From positions 1-64,000 of the IMG/VR virus record IMGVR_UViG_3300020180_000017: a DNA stretch of 64,000 nucleotides; one strand, written 5' to 3'. The stretch is from a virus. Positions 30,309-39,395 of the stretch are shown one piece after another. The number at the start of each line of letters is the position of its first letter. The stretch's first letter is position 1. The position numbers and the translations under genes are program-made. The notes beneath the pieces were generated by a model. The model made no database searches and was not told where the DNA came from. It saw only the letters and a list, made by a program, of their open reading frames with translations.

Positions 30309-32587
30309 TACTTTCTTTTAAAATATCCATTTAATTCTTTAGCATGAATAATACCACCCAATTGTTTTTTTGGTTTTACAATTACATCTGGTAAAGGATG
30401 TATTGCATCAAAAAATTGTGATGTCCTTTCTATATTATTTTCAATAAAATCTTCTACTTTACGAGGATAAGAACCTTTAGCTCTATACAATTGATTTTCC
30501 ACTAAATTCTTTTTTATATATGCTTCTATATCTTTTTCAGTTGGTTTTTCACTTTTAGATTGAAAAGGACTAAGTGCGTCGTCTACTGGAGCTTGAGATA
30601 AAACTTTTATAGCTTCTTTTCTTAATCTTTCTTTAGGGTCTTTAATAGAACCTCTATTCCACATATACGGTGTCCATCTACCTATTCCTCCACGTATATG
30701 TTCTGCATCAACTCCAGGAATACCTATTAAATCTTTTGAAAGATTTTCTCCTTTATTTTGTAAGTATTTCCTATTTCTAATATTCATTGCTACCATTAAT
30801 GGTAGCAATTTATCGTAATCATATAAATCCTTTGGACTATTGATATTAAATGTATTTTTAAGATCTGGAGCTAGTGTTGAAAATCTTATTTGTCCTGGCC
30901 CGATACTTTTAGTTTTTGGTTTAAAAATACGTTCAAAAATTGATTCTAAAGATTTTGAAGTGTTAAATTTAGATTCCTGCCATAATTCACCAGCAACATT
31001 CAACATTTCATCGTCAACTTCTGCTGTTGATGTATTTAGTATTTTAGCTAGCTTATTTCCTGTTTGTGTATTATTTGCAAACTCTAAATATTTTTTTAAA
31101 CCTTCTGGTGGGTTTTTTGCTAATTTTGATTCATCTCTTATTTTATATTCCCAAAGATTTGGGTTTTCAGTTTCAAATTTATTTATAGAATTTCTACGAA
31201 ATATTGCTTCTTTAGCTTCTGGATTAAATATTCTTTCTTGTTCAAGAGCTTCTTTATCTAAAGAATAACCTGGTCTTGTTACTAAACGTTCTTTGTTTTT
31301 AATTAATTCTTTAAGTTCATTTTGAGATAAATCTCTTTCTTCAAACGTTGATTTTCCCGAAGTACCTACAATCTTATATCTTTTTTCTCCTTCTTTTTCA
31401 TAAGAATTCATTATAATTTTTGCATCATAAGCTTTACCTTTATCAGTTGTAGCTTGAACAATATCTCCAATTTTAAAATTATCATTTACCCAATATCCAT
31501 CTTCTTTCTTTTCATTTTCGTCTTTACCTTTAATATTATCAGATAATTTTGTATTACTTAAATATCTTCCTTCATTCCATTTTTTACCTGATTTTTCCAT
31601 TAAGCCACATACTCCATCAATACAAGTGTTTTCTTCATTTGTTAAATTAACACCATTATCTTTTATTTTTGTTCTATCTGCTCTAAAATAAGGAATTGCT
31701 GATGTACCTATTATATTGCCATCTGCATACAAGTTTTTTAATTTTTGTTGGTATTCTTCTCTATCTTCTTTTGAATTATAAAAAGAACCACCCAATTGAA
31801 GTTTAAGCTTAGTTCCAAATTTACTTACATTTGTATTACCTAATACTCCAACACCCATTTTATATCCACTTGTTTTATTTTTTGAATTGGCAAACCATTC
31901 AGCTTGTTCAGTAGTGGGAAACTCTATATATTCTTTAGTATTATCTGCATAATCCCAAGCTGCGTCTCCTGTTAAATGTTCAAGTTTACCATTGCGATTT
32001 ACAATTTCAGGGTAAACTCTTTTTGTGTTAGGGTCGTAAGCCATGAGATGAGTGGATGGGTCAGTTTCACCAGGTATCATTAAAGTTTTAGGATTTTGTT
32101 CATATAACCTTTTTACGAATTCTTTTTTATTTCTATTAGCATTAAGTGTACTATCTACAAAACCTTGTTTATTTGTATTCCACAAACCACCCAATTGGTA
32201 TAAAGGTTGTTCAAATACTTTTGTAGCTCCAGGAAAATAATGTTCTTCTCCTTTATTCATCATTCTGGGTTTACCTACATTTGGAAATGCCATTACTCTA
32301 TTGGGTAATGTATTCATTCCCTTTTTATCTTTCATGGTTATCCTGTTTCCAGGAATTATTACAGGGCCATTTTCTTCCCAAAGTCCATTTGGATTTGTTG
32401 GTATCCCACCCAATTGTTTTTTTGGTAGTGTTGCTCCTGCTATTGCTGCTTTTTTAGTAGGGGCTACATACGTATTATCACCTATAGGTATAACTATAGG
32501 TTTATTAGCTAAAGTTTTCTTTCTTTTGCTAAAATTCAATCCAAAAAGATCTGCCTGTTTAGGGTCACTCAATTGATATTTTTTCAT
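30308..32587 (-). CDS. Virion peptidoglycan hydrolase: NlpC/CHAP-like region plus lytic transglycosylase-like domain
   Basis: This is a 759-residue protein with an N-terminal KxxGG-type docking region. Around residue 315, NTCIDGVCGLM is followed about 60 residues later by FKIGDIVQ, a layout like the Cys-GD core of NlpC/P60 or CHAP peptidases, but the expected histidine is not obvious. The C-terminal half contains GELWQESKFN near 535-545 and KSIGPGQIRF near 562. In SLT-type lytic transglycosylases these supply the catalytic glutamate and the G-x-x-Q-I element. It probably degrades cell wall during penetration. The C-terminus (GYFKRK) resembles that of the 635-residue protein. Transglycosylase is probable and peptidase only possible. 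Confidence 0.7.
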   Translation of the reverse strand: MKKYQLSDPKQADLFGLNFSKRKKTLANKPIVIPIGDNTYVAPTKKAAIAGATLPKKQLGGIPTNPNGLWEENGPVIIPGNRITMKDKKGMNTLPNRVMAFPNVGKPRMMNKGEEHYFPGATKVFEQPLYQLGGLWNTNKQGFVDSTLNANRNKKEFVKRLYEQNPKTLMIPGETDPSTHLMAYDPNTKRVYPEIVNRNGKLEHLTGDAAWDYADNTKEYIEFPTTEQAEWFANSKNKTSGYKMGVGVLGNTNVSKFGTKLKLQLGGSFYNSKEDREEYQQKLKNLYADGNIIGTSAIPYFRADRTKIKDNGVNLTNEENTCIDGVCGLMEKSGKKWNEGRYLSNTKLSDNIKGKDENEKKEDGYWVNDNFKIGDIVQATTDKGKAYDAKIIMNSYEKEGEKRYKIVGTSGKSTFEERDLSQNELKELIKNKERLVTRPGYSLDKEALEQERIFNPEAKEAIFRRNSINKFETENPNLWEYKIRDESKLAKNPPEGLKKYLEFANNTQTGNKLAKILNTSTAEVDDEMLNVAGELWQESKFNTSKSLESIFERIFKPKTKSIGPGQIRFSTLAPDLKNTFNINSPKDLYDYDKLLPLMVAMNIRNRKYLQNKGENLSKDLIGIPGVDAEHIRGGIGRWTPYMWNRGSIKDPKERLRKEAIKVLSQAPVDDALSPFQSKSEKPTEKDIEAYIKKNLVENQLYRAKGSYPRKVEDFIENNIERTSQFFDAIHPLPDVIVKPKKQLGGIIHAKELNGYFKRK

Positions 32588-32799
32588 TACATATATCTTT
32601 GCATCCCACCTTTTCTTGCTTGTGGAGGTATGTACTGCTCTTCTGGAGCTTGTTCTGGAGCTTGTCCTTCACCCATTAACTGTTGCATCAACATTTGTTG
32701 GCCTTCAGGGGAAAGCTGTTGTATTGCTTGTAATATTGCTTGAATCATTTGTGATTCATCTTGTGGGGCTTGGCCACCATCTTGATACCTTTTGTACAT
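32587..32799 (-). CDS. Small glutamine-rich protein
   Basis: This 70-residue protein is dominated by glutamine, glutamate, alanine and proline, with a short amphipathic helix in the middle and a C-terminal KGG element similar to those in the following virion proteins. It sits between the large tail protein and the transglycosylase gene and ends in a TAATG overlap. It may be a chaperone or a minor virion part. The function is unknown. Confidence 0.6.
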   Translation of the reverse strand: MYKRYQDGGQAPQDESQMIQAILQAIQQLSPEGQQMLMQQLMGEGQAPEQAPEEQYIPPQARKGGMQRYM

Positions 32800-32801
32800 A
32801 A

Positions 32802-35800
32802 TTATCTAATTGAATTGGTTATTTTTGAATTTAAAAATTTAAATATAAATTGTGTTCTACCTGAAACTTCTTTTGCCAACCATATTTCGTGGTAAGAATG
32901 TCTGAATTTTGATATTTTAGAGGAATCCATATTAATTGTATATAAAGATCTTGTGTATCCGTTATCGTCATTTTTGAGTATGTAAGCATCCATATTAGAA
33001 AATTCTCCTCTATCTTTTACTATATTGTTAAAACCATTAAACCTATATCTGTTTTCTTTTTTTATGCATAAAACATCTGTCGTAAAGTTATTTACTACTT
33101 TAGGGTAATTATATAAGTCAATGTCTCTCACTTCTGTTTTTGTTATGAGATTTAACATTCCAGAATTTTGTTCTGAATTTGATACTATGGCTCTGTCAAA
33201 GTTTTCTTTTAAGACGTGATATTTATCCAAACAATTATTTATGTAGTGATAAGCTTCTAATTGATATTCAAATGAATTTAATATGTTTATTTCTTGACCG
33301 TAAGAAATAATTGGAGAAACTTCCCAAGGATAATCTTTTCCGTAGAAATTACAGTAAGACCCACAATTATCATTATGTTTCCATAATGCATTATTTTTAA
33401 TTGTAAGAAAGTGATCTTCCAATTGAACTACTCCATCTGGATGCCAATCATGAAAGGAAATAAATCCTTCATTTTGTGCTCTATAACTTAATGTCCAAGA
33501 AGCACTTTTAAAATAAAGTGGGTTATTTAGTGATATTGGGTTACCTTGATATTCAAATTGTTTTTTAATGGAGTTATATATAATACTTTCTAATAAAGGA
33601 ACGTAGTCTTTTTTACAGAGATATATCGTTTCGTAAAAATTATCATATACCATACTATATCCTACACCACATGCTATATTATCTTCTTCTGCATAATTTG
33701 GAAAGACTTTCTTTAACTTTAAAGGCATAAACTCTTTACTCCAAAAATGTATACCTTGTTTAGTCACATCATCCAAAGATTTTTCTGAAAATCTAAACAA
33801 TCTTCCTTGTGATGCAGAAGGGTAGTAGTACCCAGATGGAGTTGATAAAAAAGCATATTTTGATTGTGTACTTCCATAAGCTACATCAGTATGCATTATT
33901 TCTCTTGGTTGTCTTGCAAATAATCCTCCATCCCCTATTGTAATTGTGTCATTATTCAATTGCAATTCACTTCTACCCACTGATAAATACGGAGAAGCTT
34001 TATCAAACAAAAATATTAATCTGTCCATATCAACAGAGTGAACACCAATAAGATTTCCAAATTGTAGATTATCAAAAGAGTAATAATTATTATTTAAAAA
34101 AGATTTCCAATTATTTACTCTTTGATTTTTAAAAGCAGGTAATGAATAAATTACTGCATTTTTATCTCTGAATAAATCATCTATTTTCAATTGTTGTTGA
34201 GAAAATATTTGATTAGTTTCCAATTTAAAAAAAGAAGGGCTCAACTTAAACTCTTCTGCAAATTCTAGTCTGTCACTTCTAAATATGGATGATAAATTTG
34301 AATTTTCTGAAGAGTAATGCGGATGTGTAGTTTCTTCTCTAAACCAAAGATTAGCATCTGCTTCAACTATGTGATTTACTACTCCATTAATTGAAGTGTA
34401 CATGTATTCATCTGTTACAGTAAACAGATTTTTATTATTTTTTTTGCAATCTAAATTATGGTTTTGTGCTGGTAACTTTCCTTGACTTGGAGCCTTGCTA
34501 ACTATATTTGTTAATTCATAGGGTTCATTATTATAGTAGAATCGAGGGTAACCAAGGTTACGATAATTTTTATAGTTAAAAATAAAGTCATCTGCATTAT
34601 TATAATTAGAAATACTCTGTGAAAATACTTGCCTTCTAGTTTGAAAAGATGTTTGTACAATAACACAGTCTCCTCCTGCTATTACTGGAGACTCGTAAAA
34701 TCCACTTCCACTTACAACTATTGGGCAAGAATGAGTTTTAACGTATTGTCCACTATCAAGTGTCCCATATTGATTTCTATTTGAAATTTTTGAAATGGCG
34801 TAGTACATTGCTGCTGAACCAGATGTTGTATTTGTAATGTCATTGCACACTCCAAATTCTGTTGCAGTTCTATTGCTATTATCTTCAAATGTAATTTCTG
34901 GAACTTCTTTATTTAACTCTACGTATATAGTTTTATTTCCTTTAAAGTTATTAAATATTGTGCCATTATTAAGTTCTACATTATTATCTGGAATGTATAG
35001 ATAATCCTTTACGTATCTTCTTTTATTAATGCATTTACTTTGATTAAATGTAGCTACACTATTATGTTGATAAGCATAGCTACGGGGCTTTACTAATTTT
35101 TGAATTATATCTAGCCATATTTGAGCATGTTGAGAAGCAAGTAAAGTAAAACCCAACGTTTTAGCAGTTGTTTGAAGTATTCCCATTAACACTCTATTAG
35201 GTTTTAAAGCTAACAGATCTTCTGTATTACTTGTGGATTTATTCCATAGAGTATCACATGTTTCAAATAATGTAGTTTTAGCTACTACAGTTGTAGTTGT
35301 TGTAGCAGGAGGTGTTGTTGTTACTGTTGTAGTGACTTCAGGATTCTTTTTTTGAGTTGTTTTACATACTTTACCATTTAATTCTAAATAGGCTTGTATT
35401 AGTCCTAAGAATGAAGCTAAATACAAAGAAAAGTTAGTTATCAATGTAGCTTTTGGATGTCTGTATACTTCTTCAAAACTACCTTTAACTTCAGCTTTTT
35501 CTTCTGTTAATATTTTTAATTCTTCTCCTAAACCTGTTTTTAATCCGTAATTAGCATCTGCTGTATAAAAACTAAATCTATCTTTATAAACTTTTGATAA
35601 AGGATTAAAACCTTGCTCTTTATTATTCTTACTATTTACAATGGTGGAAGAATGAAAACTATCTGGTGATTGATCGTTAAACGGATAATTTTGGTAGAGT
35701 ATTTCTCTTTTTTGATCCAACATACTTCTTATGTTAGATAAATATCCTGTGGCCAATACAGATTTATTTCCTGCTTCTCTACTTTGCCTTAATATTTCAT

Positions 35801-37355
35801 AACCAACAATATCTTTTCTATATGCCCCATCTTTATTTTTAGGGTGCTCAATTTTTTTAAATTGCCACAACTTTAAATTGATGTGTATCACTCCATCTAC
35901 ATTAGTATATCTTTCTGCTATACATTCATCAGGAAATTTAGGATAACGAATTGGAGTACAAGCGTCATCTCCAAATAGTAACTTATCACTAGGATAAAGT
36001 TCTGTACTTTCAAAGTACGCCATTTCTCCTTTTCCTATTATTTTGCCGTCACAAAGAAGGGTTTCTTTTCTTATTAAATTACCCGCAGTGTTTTTTACTT
36101 GCCATTGTTGAATTTTTTCTGGAGCATCACAAATATTCAGATTTTTATCCAATTCAAAAACTTCGTCACCACTTGCATTACTACTATCTTTTCCTGTTTT
36201 TTTTCTTCCTGGTATATGATACCTATTTGATTTTTCTCCTTTATTTGTTATCCATCTAATTGCAGGAGAGTAGTTTTCATCTCCAAAGTACCCAAAATCA
36301 AAATTATTTTTATAATATTCTAAGGGTACTTGTTTTATTACATATTCCACTTCAATATTCATTGCTTGTAATTGATAGTCAAGTGGCTCTGAATATTGTA
36401 TATCTGAATAAAGTAAGTATTCGCTATTACTAGTTATATTACCTACTTTACTTGGAATTCTATTTTCTATTATAACTCTGTCCAATGTTTCCCTTATATT
36501 GGATATATCGGATATAGTTACTTTTGATTGTGAAGTCGAGTAAGGTCCGTAAGTGTAGTATGATTCGTTATTAACTGCTGAATTTTCCTGTCCATTAAAT
36601 GCTGTATTAACAATTAATAAAATTTGATATTCTTCGTAGTTTTGATCAAGATTTTTTATGGTTAAATCAATTCCACCTCTATTTTGATTAAATATTTGTA
36701 TAGGGGTTGATAGTGATTGATAGTCTCCAATTTTATCTCCACCTGCTAAATAAGATATACCCACAGAATAAGTGCCATTAGGTAAGTTTCCTCTTCCTTT
36801 TTTTATTTCCAAGCAAGGTATTGTCGTTTCTTTAAATTGAAATAATTGCTTACAATCAATTTCATTGCCAATTATTTTTTCCTTACAGTTAGTATCTTTA
36901 TTGATAGTATATTTATAAGGTATATTAGATAGGTTTATTTCTCCTATATCAATATCTTCATTTCCAAACACAACATACTCTTCTACATTATTTAATATTC
37001 TGCTTCTACCTATAATTGGTTTACAAGTGAACTTATATTCTGGGCAATCAACTTTAAACAATTTTTCATAGGTACAGTTTACTATATTTAATATGCCAAA
37101 CTCTCCATTTTGCTGTATTATTAATAATCTATTATCCCTTAACTGTATTTGAGATAAAGGAGTAGACTCAAATTGATAGCATAACTTATTACTTTGTTCA
37201 TTGGATAACGTAAATAATTGCCCATCCATACCATGCACCATTGTGTTTCTGGCATGTTTCCATGTATCACTCCCATTAAAGTTAGAGTGAACATCTTTTA
37301 CTAGTTTTTTAGTAAAGGTGCTTGTTTTTATATTTGAAATTTCTTTTTCTGCCAT
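32802..37355 (-). CDS. Large tail protein (nozzle/tail-tube type), about 1517 aa
   Basis: The start at 37355 overlaps the preceding stop as TAATG; an upstream in-frame start at 37376 would lie inside the previous gene. The sequence is beta-rich with repeated tyrosine/asparagine segments and short turns, as in large podovirus-type tail hub or nozzle proteins (T7 gp12 and P22 gp10 functional class), which crAss-like phages encode next to adaptor genes. A threonine/valine/proline low-complexity linker lies around residues 665-690 and may be a flexible hinge. Cysteines are frequent. It follows three connector-like genes, which supports a tail role. No catalytic motif is seen. Confidence 0.7.
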   Translation of the reverse strand: MAEKEISNIKTSTFTKKLVKDVHSNFNGSDTWKHARNTMVHGMDGQLFTLSNEQSNKLCYQFESTPLSQIQLRDNRLLIIQQNGEFGILNIVNCTYEKLFKVDCPEYKFTCKPIIGRSRILNNVEEYVVFGNEDIDIGEINLSNIPYKYTINKDTNCKEKIIGNEIDCKQLFQFKETTIPCLEIKKGRGNLPNGTYSVGISYLAGGDKIGDYQSLSTPIQIFNQNRGGIDLTIKNLDQNYEEYQILLIVNTAFNGQENSAVNNESYYTYGPYSTSQSKVTISDISNIRETLDRVIIENRIPSKVGNITSNSEYLLYSDIQYSEPLDYQLQAMNIEVEYVIKQVPLEYYKNNFDFGYFGDENYSPAIRWITNKGEKSNRYHIPGRKKTGKDSSNASGDEVFELDKNLNICDAPEKIQQWQVKNTAGNLIRKETLLCDGKIIGKGEMAYFESTELYPSDKLLFGDDACTPIRYPKFPDECIAERYTNVDGVIHINLKLWQFKKIEHPKNKDGAYRKDIVGYEILRQSREAGNKSVLATGYLSNIRSMLDQKREILYQNYPFNDQSPDSFHSSTIVNSKNNKEQGFNPLSKVYKDRFSFYTADANYGLKTGLGEELKILTEEKAEVKGSFEEVYRHPKATLITNFSLYLASFLGLIQAYLELNGKVCKTTQKKNPEVTTTVTTTPPATTTTTVVAKTTLFETCDTLWNKSTSNTEDLLALKPNRVLMGILQTTAKTLGFTLLASQHAQIWLDIIQKLVKPRSYAYQHNSVATFNQSKCINKRRYVKDYLYIPDNNVELNNGTIFNNFKGNKTIYVELNKEVPEITFEDNSNRTATEFGVCNDITNTTSGSAAMYYAISKISNRNQYGTLDSGQYVKTHSCPIVVSGSGFYESPVIAGGDCVIVQTSFQTRRQVFSQSISNYNNADDFIFNYKNYRNLGYPRFYYNNEPYELTNIVSKAPSQGKLPAQNHNLDCKKNNKNLFTVTDEYMYTSINGVVNHIVEADANLWFREETTHPHYSSENSNLSSIFRSDRLEFAEEFKLSPSFFKLETNQIFSQQQLKIDDLFRDKNAVIYSLPAFKNQRVNNWKSFLNNNYYSFDNLQFGNLIGVHSVDMDRLIFLFDKASPYLSVGRSELQLNNDTITIGDGGLFARQPREIMHTDVAYGSTQSKYAFLSTPSGYYYPSASQGRLFRFSEKSLDDVTKQGIHFWSKEFMPLKLKKVFPNYAEEDNIACGVGYSMVYDNFYETIYLCKKDYVPLLESIIYNSIKKQFEYQGNPISLNNPLYFKSASWTLSYRAQNEGFISFHDWHPDGVVQLEDHFLTIKNNALWKHNDNCGSYCNFYGKDYPWEVSPIISYGQEINILNSFEYQLEAYHYINNCLDKYHVLKENFDRAIVSNSEQNSGMLNLITKTEVRDIDLYNYPKVVNNFTTDVLCIKKENRYRFNGFNNIVKDRGEFSNMDAYILKNDDNGYTRSLYTINMDSSKISKFRHSYHEIWLAKEVSGRTQFIFKFLNSKITNSIR

Positions 37356-38164
37356 TAGTAAAATGGAATAAACCATTTATTGTAAAATGCTGCTTGCTCT
37401 TCTTTATATCTTTTATTTAATTGCCTAATTGATTCACTTTTTATATAATTATCAAAATCTACATAAGTAAGATTCATTTGTTTTTCTGCATATTGTAATT
37501 TTCTTTCTACGTCATCCTCTGAATTCATAAATATATCCTGTAGTATTTTAACTTTTACACTCCATTCGTAAAAAAAATATAATTGAGGTTGCTTCGGTAT
37601 TAGCCCTATGGCATCCATATCTATATAATAAGTTATGATTGCTTTTCCTGTAGTTACTCCAAATTCTATTAAACTTTCGTCTCTATTAATTTTGTAAGTG
37701 TGTTTATTGCATTGATCTATTGATGGAGTAAGAGTAGAGTGTTCAGTAAATACTAAAAATTGTTCTTTGCTTTGTTTATAAGGTATTGTCCAATAGCAAA
37801 CTCCGCAATCATTTATACAACCAAGTGGTGTATAAACAGGTTCACCTTCTTTTGGTTTTTCACATACTTGCTCTGTCCAATTTTGATAAAAAGGTAATGA
37901 AGAAGGTACTTTGAAATTGGATATAATATCTATAGACTTTACTTTTTTTAAATTGTCAGGTAAAGTTGCTACGCCATTTTCTATTTCTAAAATACTACAC
38001 TCAATCGGATTTATTCTTATACCTGCTATACTATTTGTATAACTTATTATTTTATAGAGTCCAGAGACATCAATAATCCCACCTTCAAAATATTTTTTAA
38101 AGTCTCCTTTAATAGAATCAAGAAGTTGTTTTAATGTAATATATTCTGTATTAACTAAATTCAT
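37355..38164 (-). CDS. Tail connector / adaptor-like protein
   Basis: This 269-residue protein starts with a helical segment (TLKQLLDSIKGDF), passes through a beta-rich middle (ECSILEIENGVATLPDNLKKVKSI) and ends with long helices containing YEWSVKVKILQDIF. The pattern of helices around a central beta domain resembles T7 gp11 / P22 gp4-type head-tail adaptors and the 221-residue protein at 50005-50670. A cysteine pair (CGVC) lies near residue 130. It overlaps both neighbours (ATGA upstream, TAATG downstream) in a block that leads into the large tail protein. The assignment is structural inference. Confidence 0.65.
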   Translation of the reverse strand: MNLVNTEYITLKQLLDSIKGDFKKYFEGGIIDVSGLYKIISYTNSIAGIRINPIECSILEIENGVATLPDNLKKVKSIDIISNFKVPSSLPFYQNWTEQVCEKPKEGEPVYTPLGCINDCGVCYWTIPYKQSKEQFLVFTEHSTLTPSIDQCNKHTYKINRDESLIEFGVTTGKAIITYYIDMDAIGLIPKQPQLYFFYEWSVKVKILQDIFMNSEDDVERKLQYAEKQMNLTYVDFDNYIKSESIRQLNKRYKEEQAAFYNKWFIPFY

Positions 38165-38799
38165 TTGTTTTCATTTTTATCTATCTTTTCTTGGTTTACT
38201 ATTTGTATTGAAATAGACATTTCTTTTATTGCAAATTCAATTGCTTGAGCTTGTAACTTTTCAGAAATCATCCACTCTTTATCCAAATATCTTTTACATT
38301 TATTGCAATCAATTACTTCTTCTTTGAATACAGCTAATATGTTTATTTGTTTGGGAAGATCTCCATAAATATAACCTCCTTGATAAAAATAAAACTTTTC
38401 TGTTTTTGGAATCCAAGGACTTTCTTTTTTGGAAGGGTAAGAAGATATTGTAGAAGAATTTAATTCTGTACTATTATCTATTGAACTTACACTTTTAATC
38501 ATTACACCAAGACTATCTTCAAATAAATCTGGTATTTTTTCTTTTGTCCTTTTAATTACGCACTTAGTAGTTATTCCACAACAAGGGTCTACTTTTGGTA
38601 CATCAATTACAGTAGCACATTTATAGGATTGATTAATTTTACTTCTACGCCCTAACTTAAATGTTTCAGACTCTCTTTCCATTAACCAATTAGCATGTTT
38701 GTTTAATATCGTATCAATTTGTTTATTGGTTACTCTATTATCAGCGTTAATCTTTTTTAAGATTGTTTTAACATTACTTATTGCTTCTCTTTTTGTCAT
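38161..38799 (-). CDS. Probable ring / tail-completion protein
   Basis: This 212-residue protein has helical ends around a cysteine-containing middle (DPCCGITTKC and, later, DCNKCKRY), probably a beta domain. The N-terminal helix-rich part (NKQIDTILNKHANWLMERE) resembles that of crAss-like ring proteins. It begins with an ATGA overlap and is followed by the adaptor-like gene, so it probably belongs to the neck or tail. No family is assigned with certainty. Confidence 0.6.
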   Translation of the reverse strand: MTKREAISNVKTILKKINADNRVTNKQIDTILNKHANWLMERESETFKLGRRSKINQSYKCATVIDVPKVDPCCGITTKCVIKRTKEKIPDLFEDSLGVMIKSVSSIDNSTELNSSTISSYPSKKESPWIPKTEKFYFYQGGYIYGDLPKQINILAVFKEEVIDCNKCKRYLDKEWMISEKLQAQAIEFAIKEMSISIQIVNQEKIDKNENK

Positions 38800-39314
38800 T
38801 TAATGGGTTTGTGAAGTTTATTAACATCTTTATATTGATTGCCATTTTGTTTTATGCCTTCATTACACATTTTATTTATTTTTCTAACTGCTCTAAATCC
38901 TAAGTAAGACAGGAAAAAATGCACTCTACGTGCAAATTCTGTTTTCCATATCATTTTTGCAGGTTTATTATTTGTGTGGAAATTTAAGTATTTTATGGGT
39001 TTACCTGCTTCTGCACTTGCTTTTATATCTATTACGTTATGTACTCTTAACAATCCAAGTTTCATTTCTCCCATATTATTTCCTAATTGGATACCATCAG
39101 GTTCTTCAATTATCAATGAAGCCATAGCGTATGAAATGCTTTCCCAATCTTTTAATATTTCAGCATCTTTCTTTTTATATTCTGGATAAGCCTTTCTAAA
39201 TTTATCAAAAAATGATTTAGTTAAAAGTTGTTCAGTATATTTTGACTTACCAAATCTTTTTGCTTTTCTATCATTAATATTTAAAATTAATTTTTCTGGT
39301 TGTATTTCATCCAT
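38796..39314 (-). CDS. Conserved crAss-like protein of unknown role, 172 aa
   Basis: The start at 39314 is preferred because the longer frame (to 39374) would run through an intrinsic terminator hairpin. The protein is basic and helical (KSFFDKFRKAYPEYKKKDAEI, WESISYAMASLI) with a conserved-looking GNNMGEMKLGLLRV segment, and lacks cysteine clusters or membrane segments. It is the first gene of the tail block after the terminator and overlaps the next gene as ATGA. DNA binding or tail assembly are possible but not supported directly. Confidence 0.6.
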   Translation of the reverse strand: MDEIQPEKLILNINDRKAKRFGKSKYTEQLLTKSFFDKFRKAYPEYKKKDAEILKDWESISYAMASLIIEEPDGIQLGNNMGEMKLGLLRVHNVIDIKASAEAGKPIKYLNFHTNNKPAKMIWKTEFARRVHFFLSYLGFRAVRKINKMCNEGIKQNGNQYKDVNKLHKPIK

Positions 39315-39339
39315 AATAAAAATATAATCTTTTTTTGTA

Positions 39340-39382
39340 ATAAAAACTAAAATAACTTGACAAATTAATATCAAGTTATTTT
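39340..39382 (-). terminator. Intrinsic terminator after the metallophosphoesterase gene
   Basis: A perfect 12-bp inverted repeat (39349-39360 with 39371-39382, 10-nt loop) is followed on the minus strand by a T-rich tract. It lies 14 nt after the phosphoesterase stop and before the next gene's start. The A/T-rich stem makes it only moderately strong. Confidence 0.7.
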
Positions 39383-39395
39383 AAGGTTAATCTAA

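Noticed and set aside
38796-39374. Longer start (39374) for the 172-residue gene
   Set aside because: The extra N-terminus would be encoded by the 12-bp terminator hairpin and reads as a hydrophobic random sequence.
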